Positions 1-7,641 are shown, numbered from the stretch's first letter. The stretch is DNA of 10,068 nucleotides from an uncultured Eubacteriales bacterium (GCA_900322165.1 ONYR01000384.1:1-10068), one strand, 5' to 3'. The notes: generated by a model not told the origin, from the sequence alone. Translations and numbers: made by a program.

Positions 1-567
1 GCCCTTAGCGGTCAGATGATCATACACATCCTGCGCCAGCACGCTGTCAAGCGTGCGCTCTCCGTTTTCGGCGGTTTCCTTGTAGCATATGAAGATATCG
101 TAAGGTTCCTCTTTCCCGGAAACTTCCAGAATGCCCCTCCGCAACTCTTCGATTGCCTTAGCCTCATCACGATAAACGCTCCTCGCGACTGCGTCCGCGC
201 TCTCCATGACCATTTCAAAATTCGGATCCTCCATGACGCTCTCAAACGAGGATCGGTGGCAGGTCGGAATCTTTTTACCGGTCGCGGGATCATCAACGTA
301 TTCAATGCCATATTTGCAGAGAATAAGCCCCCAATAAGCTTCCGCTTCTTGATCGTCTTCAGCGACAATACTCTCGTAGATACTGTAGGCCTTGTCGAAC
401 TCGGAGGCCATGCGCAGCCGGTTTGCCCGAGTATACAGCCGTGCCATCTTTTCATCATTCAGAACCGGAATCGTCTGCTTCGTCCCACAGTACTCGCACT
501 CGCAAACCGTCATTCCCTCCTCGAACTGCAGCTCCCCTCCACACATTTTGCATTTTAAGATTGACAT
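1..567 (-). CDS. Zinc-ribbon/TIR-domain protein, partial (C-terminus beyond window)
   Basis: The minus-strand reading frame is open from an ATG at 567 to the window edge, giving 189 residues with no stop. The N-terminus has a zinc ribbon (C6, C9, C24, C27, with an extra C22). A helical TPR-like segment follows at about residues 40-150, and a TIR domain begins near residue 154 with the typical first strand YDIFICYKE. The frame leaves the window before the expected catalytic glutamate, so enzymatic competence cannot be judged. About half the residues match the first 189 of the neighbouring 976-residue protein, including MSI-KCKMCGG, GTKQT, AEAYW, YGIEYV-DPA, AKAI and IFICYKET, so the two are tandem paralogues. 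The start is supported by a purine-rich ribosome binding site (AAGAGGAG) a few bases upstream. It is probably the last visible gene of the leftward operon. TIR domains commonly cleave NAD+ or make NAD-derived signals; that activity is inferred here. Confidence 0.88.
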   Translation of the reverse strand, partial: MSILKCKMCGGELQFEEGMTVCECEYCGTKQTIPVLNDEKMARLYTRANRLRMASEFDKAYSIYESIVAEDDQEAEAYWGLILCKYGIEYVDDPATGKKIPTCHRSSFESVMEDPNFEMVMESADAVARSVYRDEAKAIEELRRGILEVSGKEEPYDIFICYKETAENGERTLDSVLAQDVYDHLTAKG

Positions 568-666
568 TGGAATCTCCTCTTTTTTCTGAAATATAGAATA
601 CTATCAAGTCATTTTTATTGGTTCCATTCGGCCCCACCATTCTAGAGATGGTTTCCCGCCAAAGAT

Positions 667-681
667 TGCGCCTCCGGCGCA
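667..681. other. GC-rich hairpin after the 976-residue TIR gene
   Basis: TGCGCC-TCC-GGCGCA is a perfect 6-bp inverted repeat with a 3-base loop, 25 bases past the stop codon of the TIR/DUF6273 gene. On the minus strand it is followed by ATCTTT rather than a true T-run, so it would be only a weak intrinsic terminator. A small hairpin just past a variable 3' end is also a feature of diversity-generating retroelement targets, where it aids homing. The rest of the 568-705 gap holds only the ribosome binding site of the next gene. Confidence 0.5.
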
Positions 682-705
682 GTGGAAGATTATTGATCCG
701 AAGAG

Positions 706-3636
706 TTACGGTTCCGGATTAATCCACAAAGCGGGACGCACAGCGATGCCACTGTAGTCGACATCGAGCCCGCCTTTGCCGACGTCGCCGTCACTGCTGA
801 CAAGTGCCGCGCTGTCACGCCCGTTGCCGGGCGACCGCAGCCACCACCAGCAGAATCCAGTTTTCGCATCATCAGCACTTTGCGCATAGCAGTAGGCTGT
901 CCCTTTACATTGTCGTGCACTATCTGATTTGAAATACTTGTTCACTTCTGTAATACTGAGAAGAAACACCTTATCTGTGGTGTTCTTCCCCGGATCAGTA
1001 TCAAAATACTTAGGATTCTTATCAGCGGTGACTGTTGTGCTTAGAATCAACTTTTTTTCTTCTGAGTCAAATGCGGCATTCATAAACGTTCCGTTTAACC
1101 ATGTCCGTAAAGAACATGTTTCCCAAGTAACATCAGTATTTGATGAATGATACGGCTTATAATCTAAAGCGTATCGGCTAACTACAAGAATTTTACTTCC
1201 CTCTTTTGCAAGCACGAGCCATTCGATATCCTCTTTTCCGTTAGACGTATTGTTGTCTTGTTCATATGATCCGAAAACAATGTAGTCCCCAACCTGTGCA
1301 TTTTTTATTTTTTCAGCAACATATTTTGCACGGATCTCTTCAGCCTTTTTTTCACTGTCTTTATATCCATCAAGTGCGATAAGGGATTCGTATCCTTCTA
1401 TTACCTTTCCCTCATTCACCAACGAAATTGCAATATTGTACCTACAATCGAGTGCCTTATCTGCACTATCCTTATAATTTAGTGCTTCAAAGATTTGTTT
1501 TGCTTCTTGCCATTTTTCTGCGTTATAGTAACTCAGCGCCAAATTATATCCACACCCAACCGCCTTATCTGCACTGTCCTTGTAATTCAAGGAATTAAAG
1601 ACAGTATATGCTTCTTCCCAGTTCCCAGCATTGCAATAATCAAGGCCTAAATTATACATACAATCCGAAGCTTTCTCTTCACTATCTTTGTAATTAATCT
1701 CTTCAAATGCTGTATAGGCTTCTTCCCATTTTTTTGCATCATACAGTTTCATTGCAGCATTATACTTGCTTTCAGGAATAATCACCTTTATTATCAATAT
1801 TGTTATCATAATACATGCTAAAACAACAGATACAACAGCAACAATAATCCTTCTCTGTTTCTTAGCCGTCTTTTCTTCAGCCTGTTTCTGAAGTTCTACT
1901 TTCTTCTGCTCCTCCTCAGTTATCCGCTCTATCTCTTCTTTGCACTTCTCTTCAAGCGCCACAGAATCTTTATATCCATACAGCTTAGCGAACTTTTCTT
2001 TAAGAAGTACAAAGTCTCCTTTTTTTGAGGCAGCCTCTAATTGAGACACTAAATCTTGATACCTCTCTTCCCGGTGTTCGGTTGCCTCTTGATTCAGCTC
2101 GATAACTTTCTTATCTACATCTTCAATATGCTTTTTATATACCTCTATAATTCGTTTTACCGAAGCCTCATCTTCCTTTTGGGCATCCTTTATTCGATCG
2201 TCCATTACCTGGACCAGCTTTGCCATTCTGTCGTCCAGTCGTTTTTTCTCACTTCCAACAGCATACTGCATGGCGCGGCTAAGCAGTCGGTTATGAGATA
2301 ACGTGTCTAATTCATCGGTTTTTTGGTATTCACGCCAAGAAGCTGTAGAGACGTAGGTGCGATCAAAGTCATACTGGTTGATAATGTCTGATCCCTTTAG
2401 GAATCCTACGACAGCATACTCATCAGCCATCCGCTGAATATGTTCGTCTTCTGCAAGGCAAGCTTCCAGTGTTTCGGAACCCTCCGCTTTTGCCGTACTG
2501 TCCGCGTAATACTGGAATAGTTCCTCCTCGCTTGAGCGTTTGTTTGCGACCAACAGTTTTCCCATGTACGCTTCCGAGCATTCGGCATCCTGATTCAGAA
2601 CTTCTTCAAAGAATCCATCCGCCTTGTCCCACTCTTTGTCTTCAAGGGCCATCTTTCCGCGTTTTAACAGCGCCTGAACGTTCGATGCGTAGACAGGCGC
2701 AGCCGCAGCTGTTTCCTGTCTGATGGCTTGCGGCTGATCGGCGCCGGTGATCTTCTTAATACCACGAATCAAATCCTGCATGAATCCAAGCTTGGACATG
2801 TCCTGAGCCTGGAGATGTGAAAATTCCTCCGGCAGATCATACGGATCCATATCACGATAGGCCGGGATCAGCACCTTCTTGCCACCGCTCTGCTTAACAA
2901 GGGCCAGGTAGCGGCTCCATTCATTCTTAACCCAGACTGCGTTGAAGTATTCCGGTTTCGTTCCAAGCACGACCATGACCTTGGAACTGTTAAGTGCTGC
3001 AAAAATGTATGGTTCGTAGGCAGTACCAAGTTTATCTTCGAGTGTGATGCGCGCGAAGAAGACCTTGAAACCTTCCTGCGTCAGCTGATGGTACAGATCG
3101 TTCGCCAGAACCGAGTCCTGTGTCCGGCGTCCGTTATTATCTGTCTCCTTGTAGCAGATAAAGACATCGAAAGGCTCTTCCTTATTGGAGATTTCCAGAA
3201 TCCCCTTCTGAATGTCATCGATGGCTTTCGCTTCTTCCTCGTACACCTGTCGCTGGTAAACATCGGCATACTGCAGGGCAGACTTGTAGTCTTCATCCAT
3301 GTAAATGGACGTATACTGAGCACGGTTGACTGTCGGAATGCGCTTGTGAGAAGCCGGATCTTCGACGTATTCAATACCGTAACGGCAGAGTACCAGAGAC
3401 CAATACGCCTCAGCATCCGTATTGTCCTCGTTAAGAATCTGCTCGTAAATGCCCATCGCCTTGTCGAAGTCATTGTTCCGACGGAAATGGTTAGCACGGT
3501 CATAGAGATTGGATTTACGATCCGTATCCAAACGTGGCAGCGTCTGCTTTGTTCCACAACTGTCGCAAACACCTACTGTTGCACCGGGCTCGAACTCGAT
3601 TGTGCCACCGCACATTTTGCATTTGAAGATTGACAT
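706..3636 (-). CDS. Zinc ribbon - TIR - transmembrane - TPR - DUF6273 protein
   Basis: This 976-residue protein is probably an NAD-acting TIR enzyme fused to a sensor tail. In order it has an N-terminal zinc ribbon (C6, C9, C24, C27), a TPR-like helical segment (about 40-150), and a TIR domain (about 155-292). The TIR domain has FDVFICYKE and a glutamate, E239 in WVKNEW, at the position of the known catalytic residue. A second helical/TPR segment follows (about 320-365), then a charged coiled-coil stretch (about 465-595) and one membrane helix (about 597-619). Four YKDS-type repeats about 36 residues apart (starting near 648, 684, 720 and 757) precede a DUF6273-like domain (about 785-973) with WWWLRSPG at 930-937 and VRPALW near the end. 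There is no signal peptide, so the TIR side should be cytoplasmic and the TPR/DUF6273 side outside, or the reverse. AAAGGA lies 8 bases before the ATG. It sits 87 bases after the SIR2-like gene. Domain order is read from sequence; the function is inferred. Confidence 0.92.
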   Translation of the reverse strand: MSIFKCKMCGGTIEFEPGATVGVCDSCGTKQTLPRLDTDRKSNLYDRANHFRRNNDFDKAMGIYEQILNEDNTDAEAYWSLVLCRYGIEYVEDPASHKRIPTVNRAQYTSIYMDEDYKSALQYADVYQRQVYEEEAKAIDDIQKGILEISNKEEPFDVFICYKETDNNGRRTQDSVLANDLYHQLTQEGFKVFFARITLEDKLGTAYEPYIFAALNSSKVMVVLGTKPEYFNAVWVKNEWSRYLALVKQSGGKKVLIPAYRDMDPYDLPEEFSHLQAQDMSKLGFMQDLIRGIKKITGADQPQAIRQETAAAAPVYASNVQALLKRGKMALEDKEWDKADGFFEEVLNQDAECSEAYMGKLLVANKRSSEEELFQYYADSTAKAEGSETLEACLAEDEHIQRMADEYAVVGFLKGSDIINQYDFDRTYVSTASWREYQKTDELDTLSHNRLLSRAMQYAVGSEKKRLDDRMAKLVQVMDDRIKDAQKEDEASVKRIIEVYKKHIEDVDKKVIELNQEATEHREERYQDLVSQLEAASKKGDFVLLKEKFAKLYGYKDSVALEEKCKEEIERITEEEQKKVELQKQAEEKTAKKQRRIIVAVVSVVLACIMITILIIKVIIPESKYNAAMKLYDAKKWEEAYTAFEEINYKDSEEKASDCMYNLGLDYCNAGNWEEAYTVFNSLNYKDSADKAVGCGYNLALSYYNAEKWQEAKQIFEALNYKDSADKALDCRYNIAISLVNEGKVIEGYESLIALDGYKDSEKKAEEIRAKYVAEKIKNAQVGDYIVFGSYEQDNNTSNGKEDIEWLVLAKEGSKILVVSRYALDYKPYHSSNTDVTWETCSLRTWLNGTFMNAAFDSEEKKLILSTTVTADKNPKYFDTDPGKNTTDKVFLLSITEVNKYFKSDSARQCKGTAYCYAQSADDAKTGFCWWWLRSPGNGRDSAALVSSDGDVGKGGLDVDYSGIAVRPALWINPEP
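739..825 (-). other. Candidate diversified (DGR-like) variable region at the 3' end of the TIR gene
   Basis: Residues 938-966, between WWWLRSPG and VRPALW, follow a pattern of fixed residues (AA, V, DG, V, G, V) separated by short variable blocks. Nearly all codons at the variable positions end in C or T (CGT, GAC, AGC, CTT, AGC, AGT, GAC, GGC, CTC, GAT, GAC, TAC, AGT), as expected if they descend from AAC/AAT template codons mutated at adenines. DUF6273-type tails with this motif are, as I recall, known targets of diversity-generating retroelements. No template repeat or reverse transcriptase is present in this window, so this may equally be an ordinary static DUF6273 domain. Confidence 0.35.
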
Positions 3637-3672
3637 GGTTGGTTCCTTTCTGGTTTTATTTAGTTAGAGTAG

Positions 3673-3682
3673 TCTGATAGTC
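3673..3682. other. Decamer shared with the SPFH gene leader
   Basis: TCTGATAGTC lies in the 87-base gap upstream of the 976-residue TIR gene and recurs exactly at 7488-7497, upstream of the SPFH gene. The copies are 37 and 47 bases from the respective start codons and in the same orientation. A shared regulator site is possible, but one 10-base match could be chance. I see no convincing -35/-10 pair in this gap. Confidence 0.25.
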
Positions 3683-3723
3683 GTTTTTCTTTTGCTAGCC
3701 ATTTTGTTCAGTCTTTTATTGTT

Positions 3724-4929
3724 TTATGTATCATGTAACTGCATCAACAGACTTTCAAAGACCGAATTACAATTGCTTTTATTCACATGAATATCGATGA
3801 TCTGTTCTTTAGCTTTTAAGTCCAATGTTGTTCTATCAGTTACTTCTTTTTCATCGTATACTTTTCTAGTAAACCCACTTGCCCATCCATATTTACATAT
3901 GTCAAGATATGAGTTATTCTCTTTGTAGTTTAAGTATATTAGCTTGTTTCCTTTTACTCTTAGCCATTCTCCTATAATAGCATTTATATGATTATCCTCA
4001 GAATTAAACTTGTATCCGACAACGCATAGATAATTCGATTCAAAGAGTCTTTGAGTAAACTTTTGAAATTCATCCAGTTGTCTCTTACAAATAATAGGTT
4101 TAACCCCGCTTGGAATCATGATGAACGGAACCACATTTTCTGTTGGGATATCGTCATCCATGCTCACATCATAAAACCGTAGATGCTTATAGTCCTCGAA
4201 CCATGTTAGTTTTCCGTGAAGAAAAACAACGTCTTTCAGAAACATGGATATTATTTCTGTGTAATTTGACGTTATAACACTATAGTTACTTAGACCGGAA
4301 TCTGAAAGACTCTGGTAATATGACTTACCTTTCTTTTTTTCCAACAATTTGCTCCGATCATAATCCTTCTTAAGCAACTGATAAATATGATCTAATTTCC
4401 AATCAAAACCTCCTGGAATCTGATACAGGCTATCTAACATGAGAATAAGAATAGTGAAATAGGCATTTAAAACTCTCTTTCCATTAGCTCCCAGTGGATC
4501 ATTTCGCAAATCATTGAATTTCTCATCTAGTGTGTCAAAAAATACGGCATTTTCGAGGAAGAACTCTCTTTGGTTCTTTTTCTCTTCCGACAAAGTATCC
4601 AGCTGTTCTTCTGAAGTATGTAAGCATTTGTACCAGTCACTGTATGGAATGTTTAATTTTTTTGAAGAGCCATTATAATAGTTATCACAATTCTCAATAA
4701 TCCATTGCTCGAAGTATTTCTTTGCTTCTTTCTTGCAAAAATGAATTGTTTGCGCATACACCTTCTTACTATTAGGGGGAACAAGTTGAAAAGAAGAAGT
4801 TTTGTCGCCAAGTATCGCTTTTCTCTCATCTTTAAATTGATCTTGTAGCAAAGGAGAAATGAATCCTTTTCCTGCCGGAAGCCCAAATGAACACTCCGCA
4901 CCTGCTCCAAAGAAAAAAGTAATACTCAT
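3724..4929 (-). CDS. SIR2-like NAD-binding protein (candidate defence NADase)
   Basis: This 401-residue protein has the hallmarks of a SIR2-like Rossmann fold. It starts directly with a hydrophobic strand and a glycine-rich NAD loop (FFFGAGAECSFGLPAG, G8-A9-G10). T-S-N222-Y-T supplies the conserved asparagine, and FLHG supplies the histidine H238 usually needed for NAD cleavage. VVGYKFNSEDNHI (about 303-315) is the late strand-turn motif of the family. A long helical insertion (about 55-205) separates the NAD loop from the catalytic motifs, as in SIR2-like defence proteins rather than protein deacetylases; there is no zinc-binding Cys4 module. I do not see an obvious C-terminal SLOG domain, unlike ThsA of Thoeris. 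The ATG lies 4 bases after the stop of the preceding membrane-protein gene, with a GAGGGAG ribosome binding site inside that gene's end, so the two are very probably co-transcribed. The gene is visibly AT-rich compared with the SPFH gene upstream, suggesting separate acquisition. Confidence 0.85.
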   Translation of the reverse strand: MSITFFFGAGAECSFGLPAGKGFISPLLQDQFKDERKAILGDKTSSFQLVPPNSKKVYAQTIHFCKKEAKKYFEQWIIENCDNYYNGSSKKLNIPYSDWYKCLHTSEEQLDTLSEEKKNQREFFLENAVFFDTLDEKFNDLRNDPLGANGKRVLNAYFTILILMLDSLYQIPGGFDWKLDHIYQLLKKDYDRSKLLEKKKGKSYYQSLSDSGLSNYSVITSNYTEIISMFLKDVVFLHGKLTWFEDYKHLRFYDVSMDDDIPTENVVPFIMIPSGVKPIICKRQLDEFQKFTQRLFESNYLCVVGYKFNSEDNHINAIIGEWLRVKGNKLIYLNYKENNSYLDICKYGWASGFTRKVYDEKEVTDRTTLDLKAKEQIIDIHVNKSNCNSVFESLLMQLHDT

Positions 4930-4933
4930 AATC

Positions 4934-5635
4934 TTATTTCTCCCTCTTACAAACCCTATTTCTTTCTCTAACCAAATTGCCTATCTCCGCAATCTCTTGC
5001 AACACCTTCTCTTTCTCTCCATCCATCTTTCCCTTCAACCCATCAATTCTCTCTTCAATCTCTCCTTCGATCTCTTTTGTTGCTTCGCTGGAGACGGGGT
5101 CGCTGTAGCGGAGTTCGTCTTCAAGTTTTTCGAGGGCTTTTCTGATTTCGGGGTCGGTGGTGCGGTCTGTTAGGCCGGATAGGTTGGTTCGGAAATAGCT
5201 GACATTTTTCGTGACAGCCTGCGTCTGCTCTTCAATGGCTTCGACATGGTCGCGGATGTTGTCGGTAATAATGATGCCGATCGCGGCCGCGCCAAGAAGG
5301 AGGATGGAAAGTACGATTGAAATCCACGCCGGGACATTTACAAACGCCGCCACGATGCAGATTACAATCAAAACCACGGTCTGTGCGGCTGCGTAGAGGA
5401 ATCCTACCCGCGCGATCGGGAAGCCGTAAACTTTGCTGACAAGTTTGCTGCCTTTTCCGAAGGCATAGATCATAATAAAGAAACTGGCCGCGATCGCGAT
5501 GAGGGTGAAGCCCATCGCGATCCATCCCGCTGCCCCTTTGGACGTCGGGACCGCGACAAAAAGAATGAAGAGGACAAGCGCGATGATCGCGTGTACGAGA
5601 AGTGTTGACAGTGTTTTCTTATCTTTCAGGTTCAT
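4934..5635 (-). CDS. Four-helix membrane protein with cytoplasmic coiled-coil tail
   Basis: This 233-residue protein has four hydrophobic segments (about 10-30, 37-58, 75-98 and 101-124) and a charged helical C-terminal half (about 125-233), which includes a Glu/Lys-rich coiled-coil-like stretch from about 165 to 225. With an even number of helices and a lysine-bearing N-terminus, both ends should be cytoplasmic. I do not recognise a named family. Its start is 3 bases after the SPFH gene's TGA, with a GAAGGGAGGG ribosome binding site inside the SPFH gene's last codons. Its ATG therefore appears translationally coupled to that gene. A membrane protein encoded next to an SPFH/zinc-ribbon protein is reminiscent of the B. 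subtilis ydjFGHI membrane-stress cluster, where SPFH and membrane proteins form a complex. By analogy this protein may anchor or partner the SPFH scaffold; this is inference. Confidence 0.85.
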   Translation of the reverse strand: MNLKDKKTLSTLLVHAIIALVLFILFVAVPTSKGAAGWIAMGFTLIAIAASFFIMIYAFGKGSKLVSKVYGFPIARVGFLYAAAQTVVLIVICIVAAFVNVPAWISIVLSILLLGAAAIGIIITDNIRDHVEAIEEQTQAVTKNVSYFRTNLSGLTDRTTDPEIRKALEKLEDELRYSDPVSSEATKEIEGEIEERIDGLKGKMDGEKEKVLQEIAEIGNLVRERNRVCKREK

Positions 5636-5638
5636 GGA

Positions 5639-7441
5639 TCAGCCCTCCCTTCTGCGTCCGCAGTTCGGACAGAATCTGGTTTTGATATCGGTGGTGCCGC
5701 AGTCCGGGCAGGTCCAGAACGGGTTCGGTTTCGGGTTGCCGCAGTCGGGGCAGAACCTCGACGTGATTCCCTGGCATCCGCAGTTTGGGCATGTCCATGC
5801 ATCGGCGGCAGGTTTGGGCGGTTCTGGTGCGGGACGGGCTGATCCGCAGTCCGGGCAGAACTTGGATTTAATGTTCTGAGCACCGCAGACCGGACAATTC
5901 CAGGTATCCGCGGCTGCGCCCATGATCTGGCTTCCCATCTGATTGGCGCTGGGCATGATCGGATTGATCGCTTCTTTTGTCATCCCAATAACGCTGCCCA
6001 TTGCGCCGAGCGAGATGCCAAGTCCGGCGAGATCACCAAGCATGGAGGCGCCGCCCCCTGCCCCTCCGGTGATTCCGTTCTGCATCGCCTGAAGTCCGAC
6101 CTGACGGGCGGTTTCCTGCTGGTAGGTGTAGCCTTTCGCGCGCATTTCTTCAGCTTCTGCAAAGGCCTGTGCTTTGTACGCCTCGGCCTCAGCCTGTGCC
6201 TTGATTTTGAGTGCTTCTGCTTCACCCTGCGCACTGACAAGCTTCAGCTGGGCTTCAGTCTGAGCCTCGAGAATCTTCCGCCCTTGAGCCGCTTCCGCCT
6301 CAGCCCGCTTGATATGCTCCTCGCGCACGCGAAGCGTTCTCTCCGCAAACTGCTGCTTTAAGCGACGGAAATTCGGATCATCGTCCGGAGTCACGATCGT
6401 CGTGATGTAGAACTCCGGCATGGTCAGACCATAATCGTCAAGTGTTTCGTTAATTACGACTTTCAGCTTTTCGGAAAGGACATCGAGGTATTCATCAATT
6501 TCAAGAATATTGATCTGATTCTCACGGATCTCGCGGGCAAGGTTCGCTTTGACCTTGTTCATGATCAGGGCGCGGAATTTGCCCTTGATGAAGGTCGTTC
6601 CGATGGCTTTGTCGTCCCCGTTGATCTCTTCCTGACCGAATTCCGCGGTCGTTCCCACGAGCTTCAGCAGCAGCTTGCGTGAGTTATTGACGCGCAGGTT
6701 AAAGTTACCACTCGCACCAATCTCAATATGCATGCCGGACGCGGGGTCAAACAGACGGACTTTGCTGTCCGTGCCCCACTTGATCCCCATCTGGGTCGTC
6801 AGGTTAATAAAGTAGACCTCGGAATGGAACACCTCATCTACATTTGTCGGGAGCTTATAGAGCCCCTCCAGAAGCGGAAGGTTCTGCGTCGCAAGTGTGT
6901 AGCGGCCCGCCCCGAACAGGTCCAGCGCACGGCCATCACGGAAGAAGATCGCTTCCTGCGACTCATGAACGATGAGCTGGGAGCCAAGATTGAAGTCTTC
7001 GATCGGATGTTTGAAGACGAACACATCGTTCCCGCCTTCATATTTGATGACGCTGGCAAGGCCCTGGTTCTTGATCTTTTCCTTCGCGACCTGCTCCTGA
7101 ACGTCAATGACCGTCTCGCACAGCGGGCAGGTGTACTTCGATGCATTCTTATCTGCAGACAGTCGGCAAGAGCAGGATGGGCACGAAAACTCAACCAGAG
7201 CATTCATCGATTCTCTGGTATTGATCTTTTCGTGACATACCGGGCAGGTGGCCTGCTCTCCTTTGCTCTGATCAAAGACGACCATGTTCCCGCAATGCGG
7301 GCACTGTCTGGACGAGAGCCGATCAGTTTTGACATTGATCGTATACCCACAGGAACAGTCGATCTTCTTCCGCGCAAAGAACCCGGTCGATGCTTCTGCG
7401 TACCTTCCACAGTTCGGACATTCAATCACAAATTTAGCCAT
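5639..7441 (-). CDS. SPFH-domain protein with three N-terminal and three C-terminal zinc ribbons
   Basis: This 600-residue protein starts with three zinc ribbons (Cys at 8/11/29/31, 47/50/66/69 and 87/90/105/108). An SPFH (band-7-like) domain follows at about 135-360, then an Ala/Glu-rich helix typical of SPFH proteins (about 361-435), a Gly-rich linker (about 455-485), and three more zinc ribbons (CPVCG/CPDCG, CPNCG/CPDCG and CPDCG/CPNCG, about 516-594). The SPFH part resembles the bacterial family annotated 'virion core protein-like', which includes B. subtilis YdjI. SPFH proteins form membrane-associated oligomeric rings or scaffolds. There is no N-terminal membrane helix, so membrane attachment probably comes from a partner, plausibly the four-helix protein encoded 3 bases downstream. 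The ATG is preceded by GAGG about 7 bases upstream. It is the first gene of the leftward operon that also encodes the SIR2-like and TIR proteins. Duplication of zinc ribbons at both ends is unusual. Confidence 0.92.
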   Translation of the reverse strand: MAKFVIECPNCGRYAEASTGFFARKKIDCSCGYTINVKTDRLSSRQCPHCGNMVVFDQSKGEQATCPVCHEKINTRESMNALVEFSCPSCSCRLSADKNASKYTCPLCETVIDVQEQVAKEKIKNQGLASVIKYEGGNDVFVFKHPIEDFNLGSQLIVHESQEAIFFRDGRALDLFGAGRYTLATQNLPLLEGLYKLPTNVDEVFHSEVYFINLTTQMGIKWGTDSKVRLFDPASGMHIEIGASGNFNLRVNNSRKLLLKLVGTTAEFGQEEINGDDKAIGTTFIKGKFRALIMNKVKANLAREIRENQINILEIDEYLDVLSEKLKVVINETLDDYGLTMPEFYITTIVTPDDDPNFRRLKQQFAERTLRVREEHIKRAEAEAAQGRKILEAQTEAQLKLVSAQGEAEALKIKAQAEAEAYKAQAFAEAEEMRAKGYTYQQETARQVGLQAMQNGITGGAGGGASMLGDLAGLGISLGAMGSVIGMTKEAINPIMPSANQMGSQIMGAAADTWNCPVCGAQNIKSKFCPDCGSARPAPEPPKPAADAWTCPNCGCQGITSRFCPDCGNPKPNPFWTCPDCGTTDIKTRFCPNCGRRREG

Positions 7442-7489
7442 AATAACCTCGCCAGCAAGTTTTTTATCGAATCTTTTTTAAGCGTTCTC

Positions 7490-7508
7490 TGATAGTCAGG
7501 AGCTATCA
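7490..7508. promoter_or_regulatory. Inverted repeat in the leader of the SPFH operon
   Basis: TGATAG-N7-CTATCA is a perfect 6-bp inverted repeat about 50 bases before the SPFH start codon. It overlaps the decamer at 7488-7497 that is repeated before the 976-residue TIR gene. It could be an operator or a small leader hairpin. No clear promoter could be assigned to the leftward operon in the 7442-7736 gap, although AT-rich -10-like stretches exist around 7475-7515. The rest of the gap (about 7520-7640) holds an imperfect GCAA-GGCC...GGCC-TTGC hairpin and no gene that I can support. Confidence 0.35.
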
Positions 7509-7641
7509 TTATTAAAGTCAGTTTAGCGTCCGCCACCCCCACCCGCAAGGCCGATATGTTGGCCCCGTTGCGAGCACACTTTTTCACTTCGCAGCGCAAA
7601 ATCCAGTCTATGCCGTGCAAACATATTTGGAATATCACATT

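Noticed and set aside
16..558. 180-residue plus-strand ORF over the partial TIR gene
   Set aside because: The opposite strand encodes an obvious zinc-ribbon/TIR paralogue; the similar shadow at 3088-3633 arises from the same homologous region.
3724..4929. Classical Thoeris ThsA assignment for the SIR2-like gene
   Set aside because: I could not identify a C-terminal SLOG domain, and the protein is shorter than typical ThsA with a long internal helical insertion, so only 'SIR2-like' is claimed.
6728..7492. 254-residue plus-strand ORF opposite the SPFH gene
   Set aside because: It is a mirror of the clearly real SPFH/zinc-ribbon coding sequence and has no recognisable domain.
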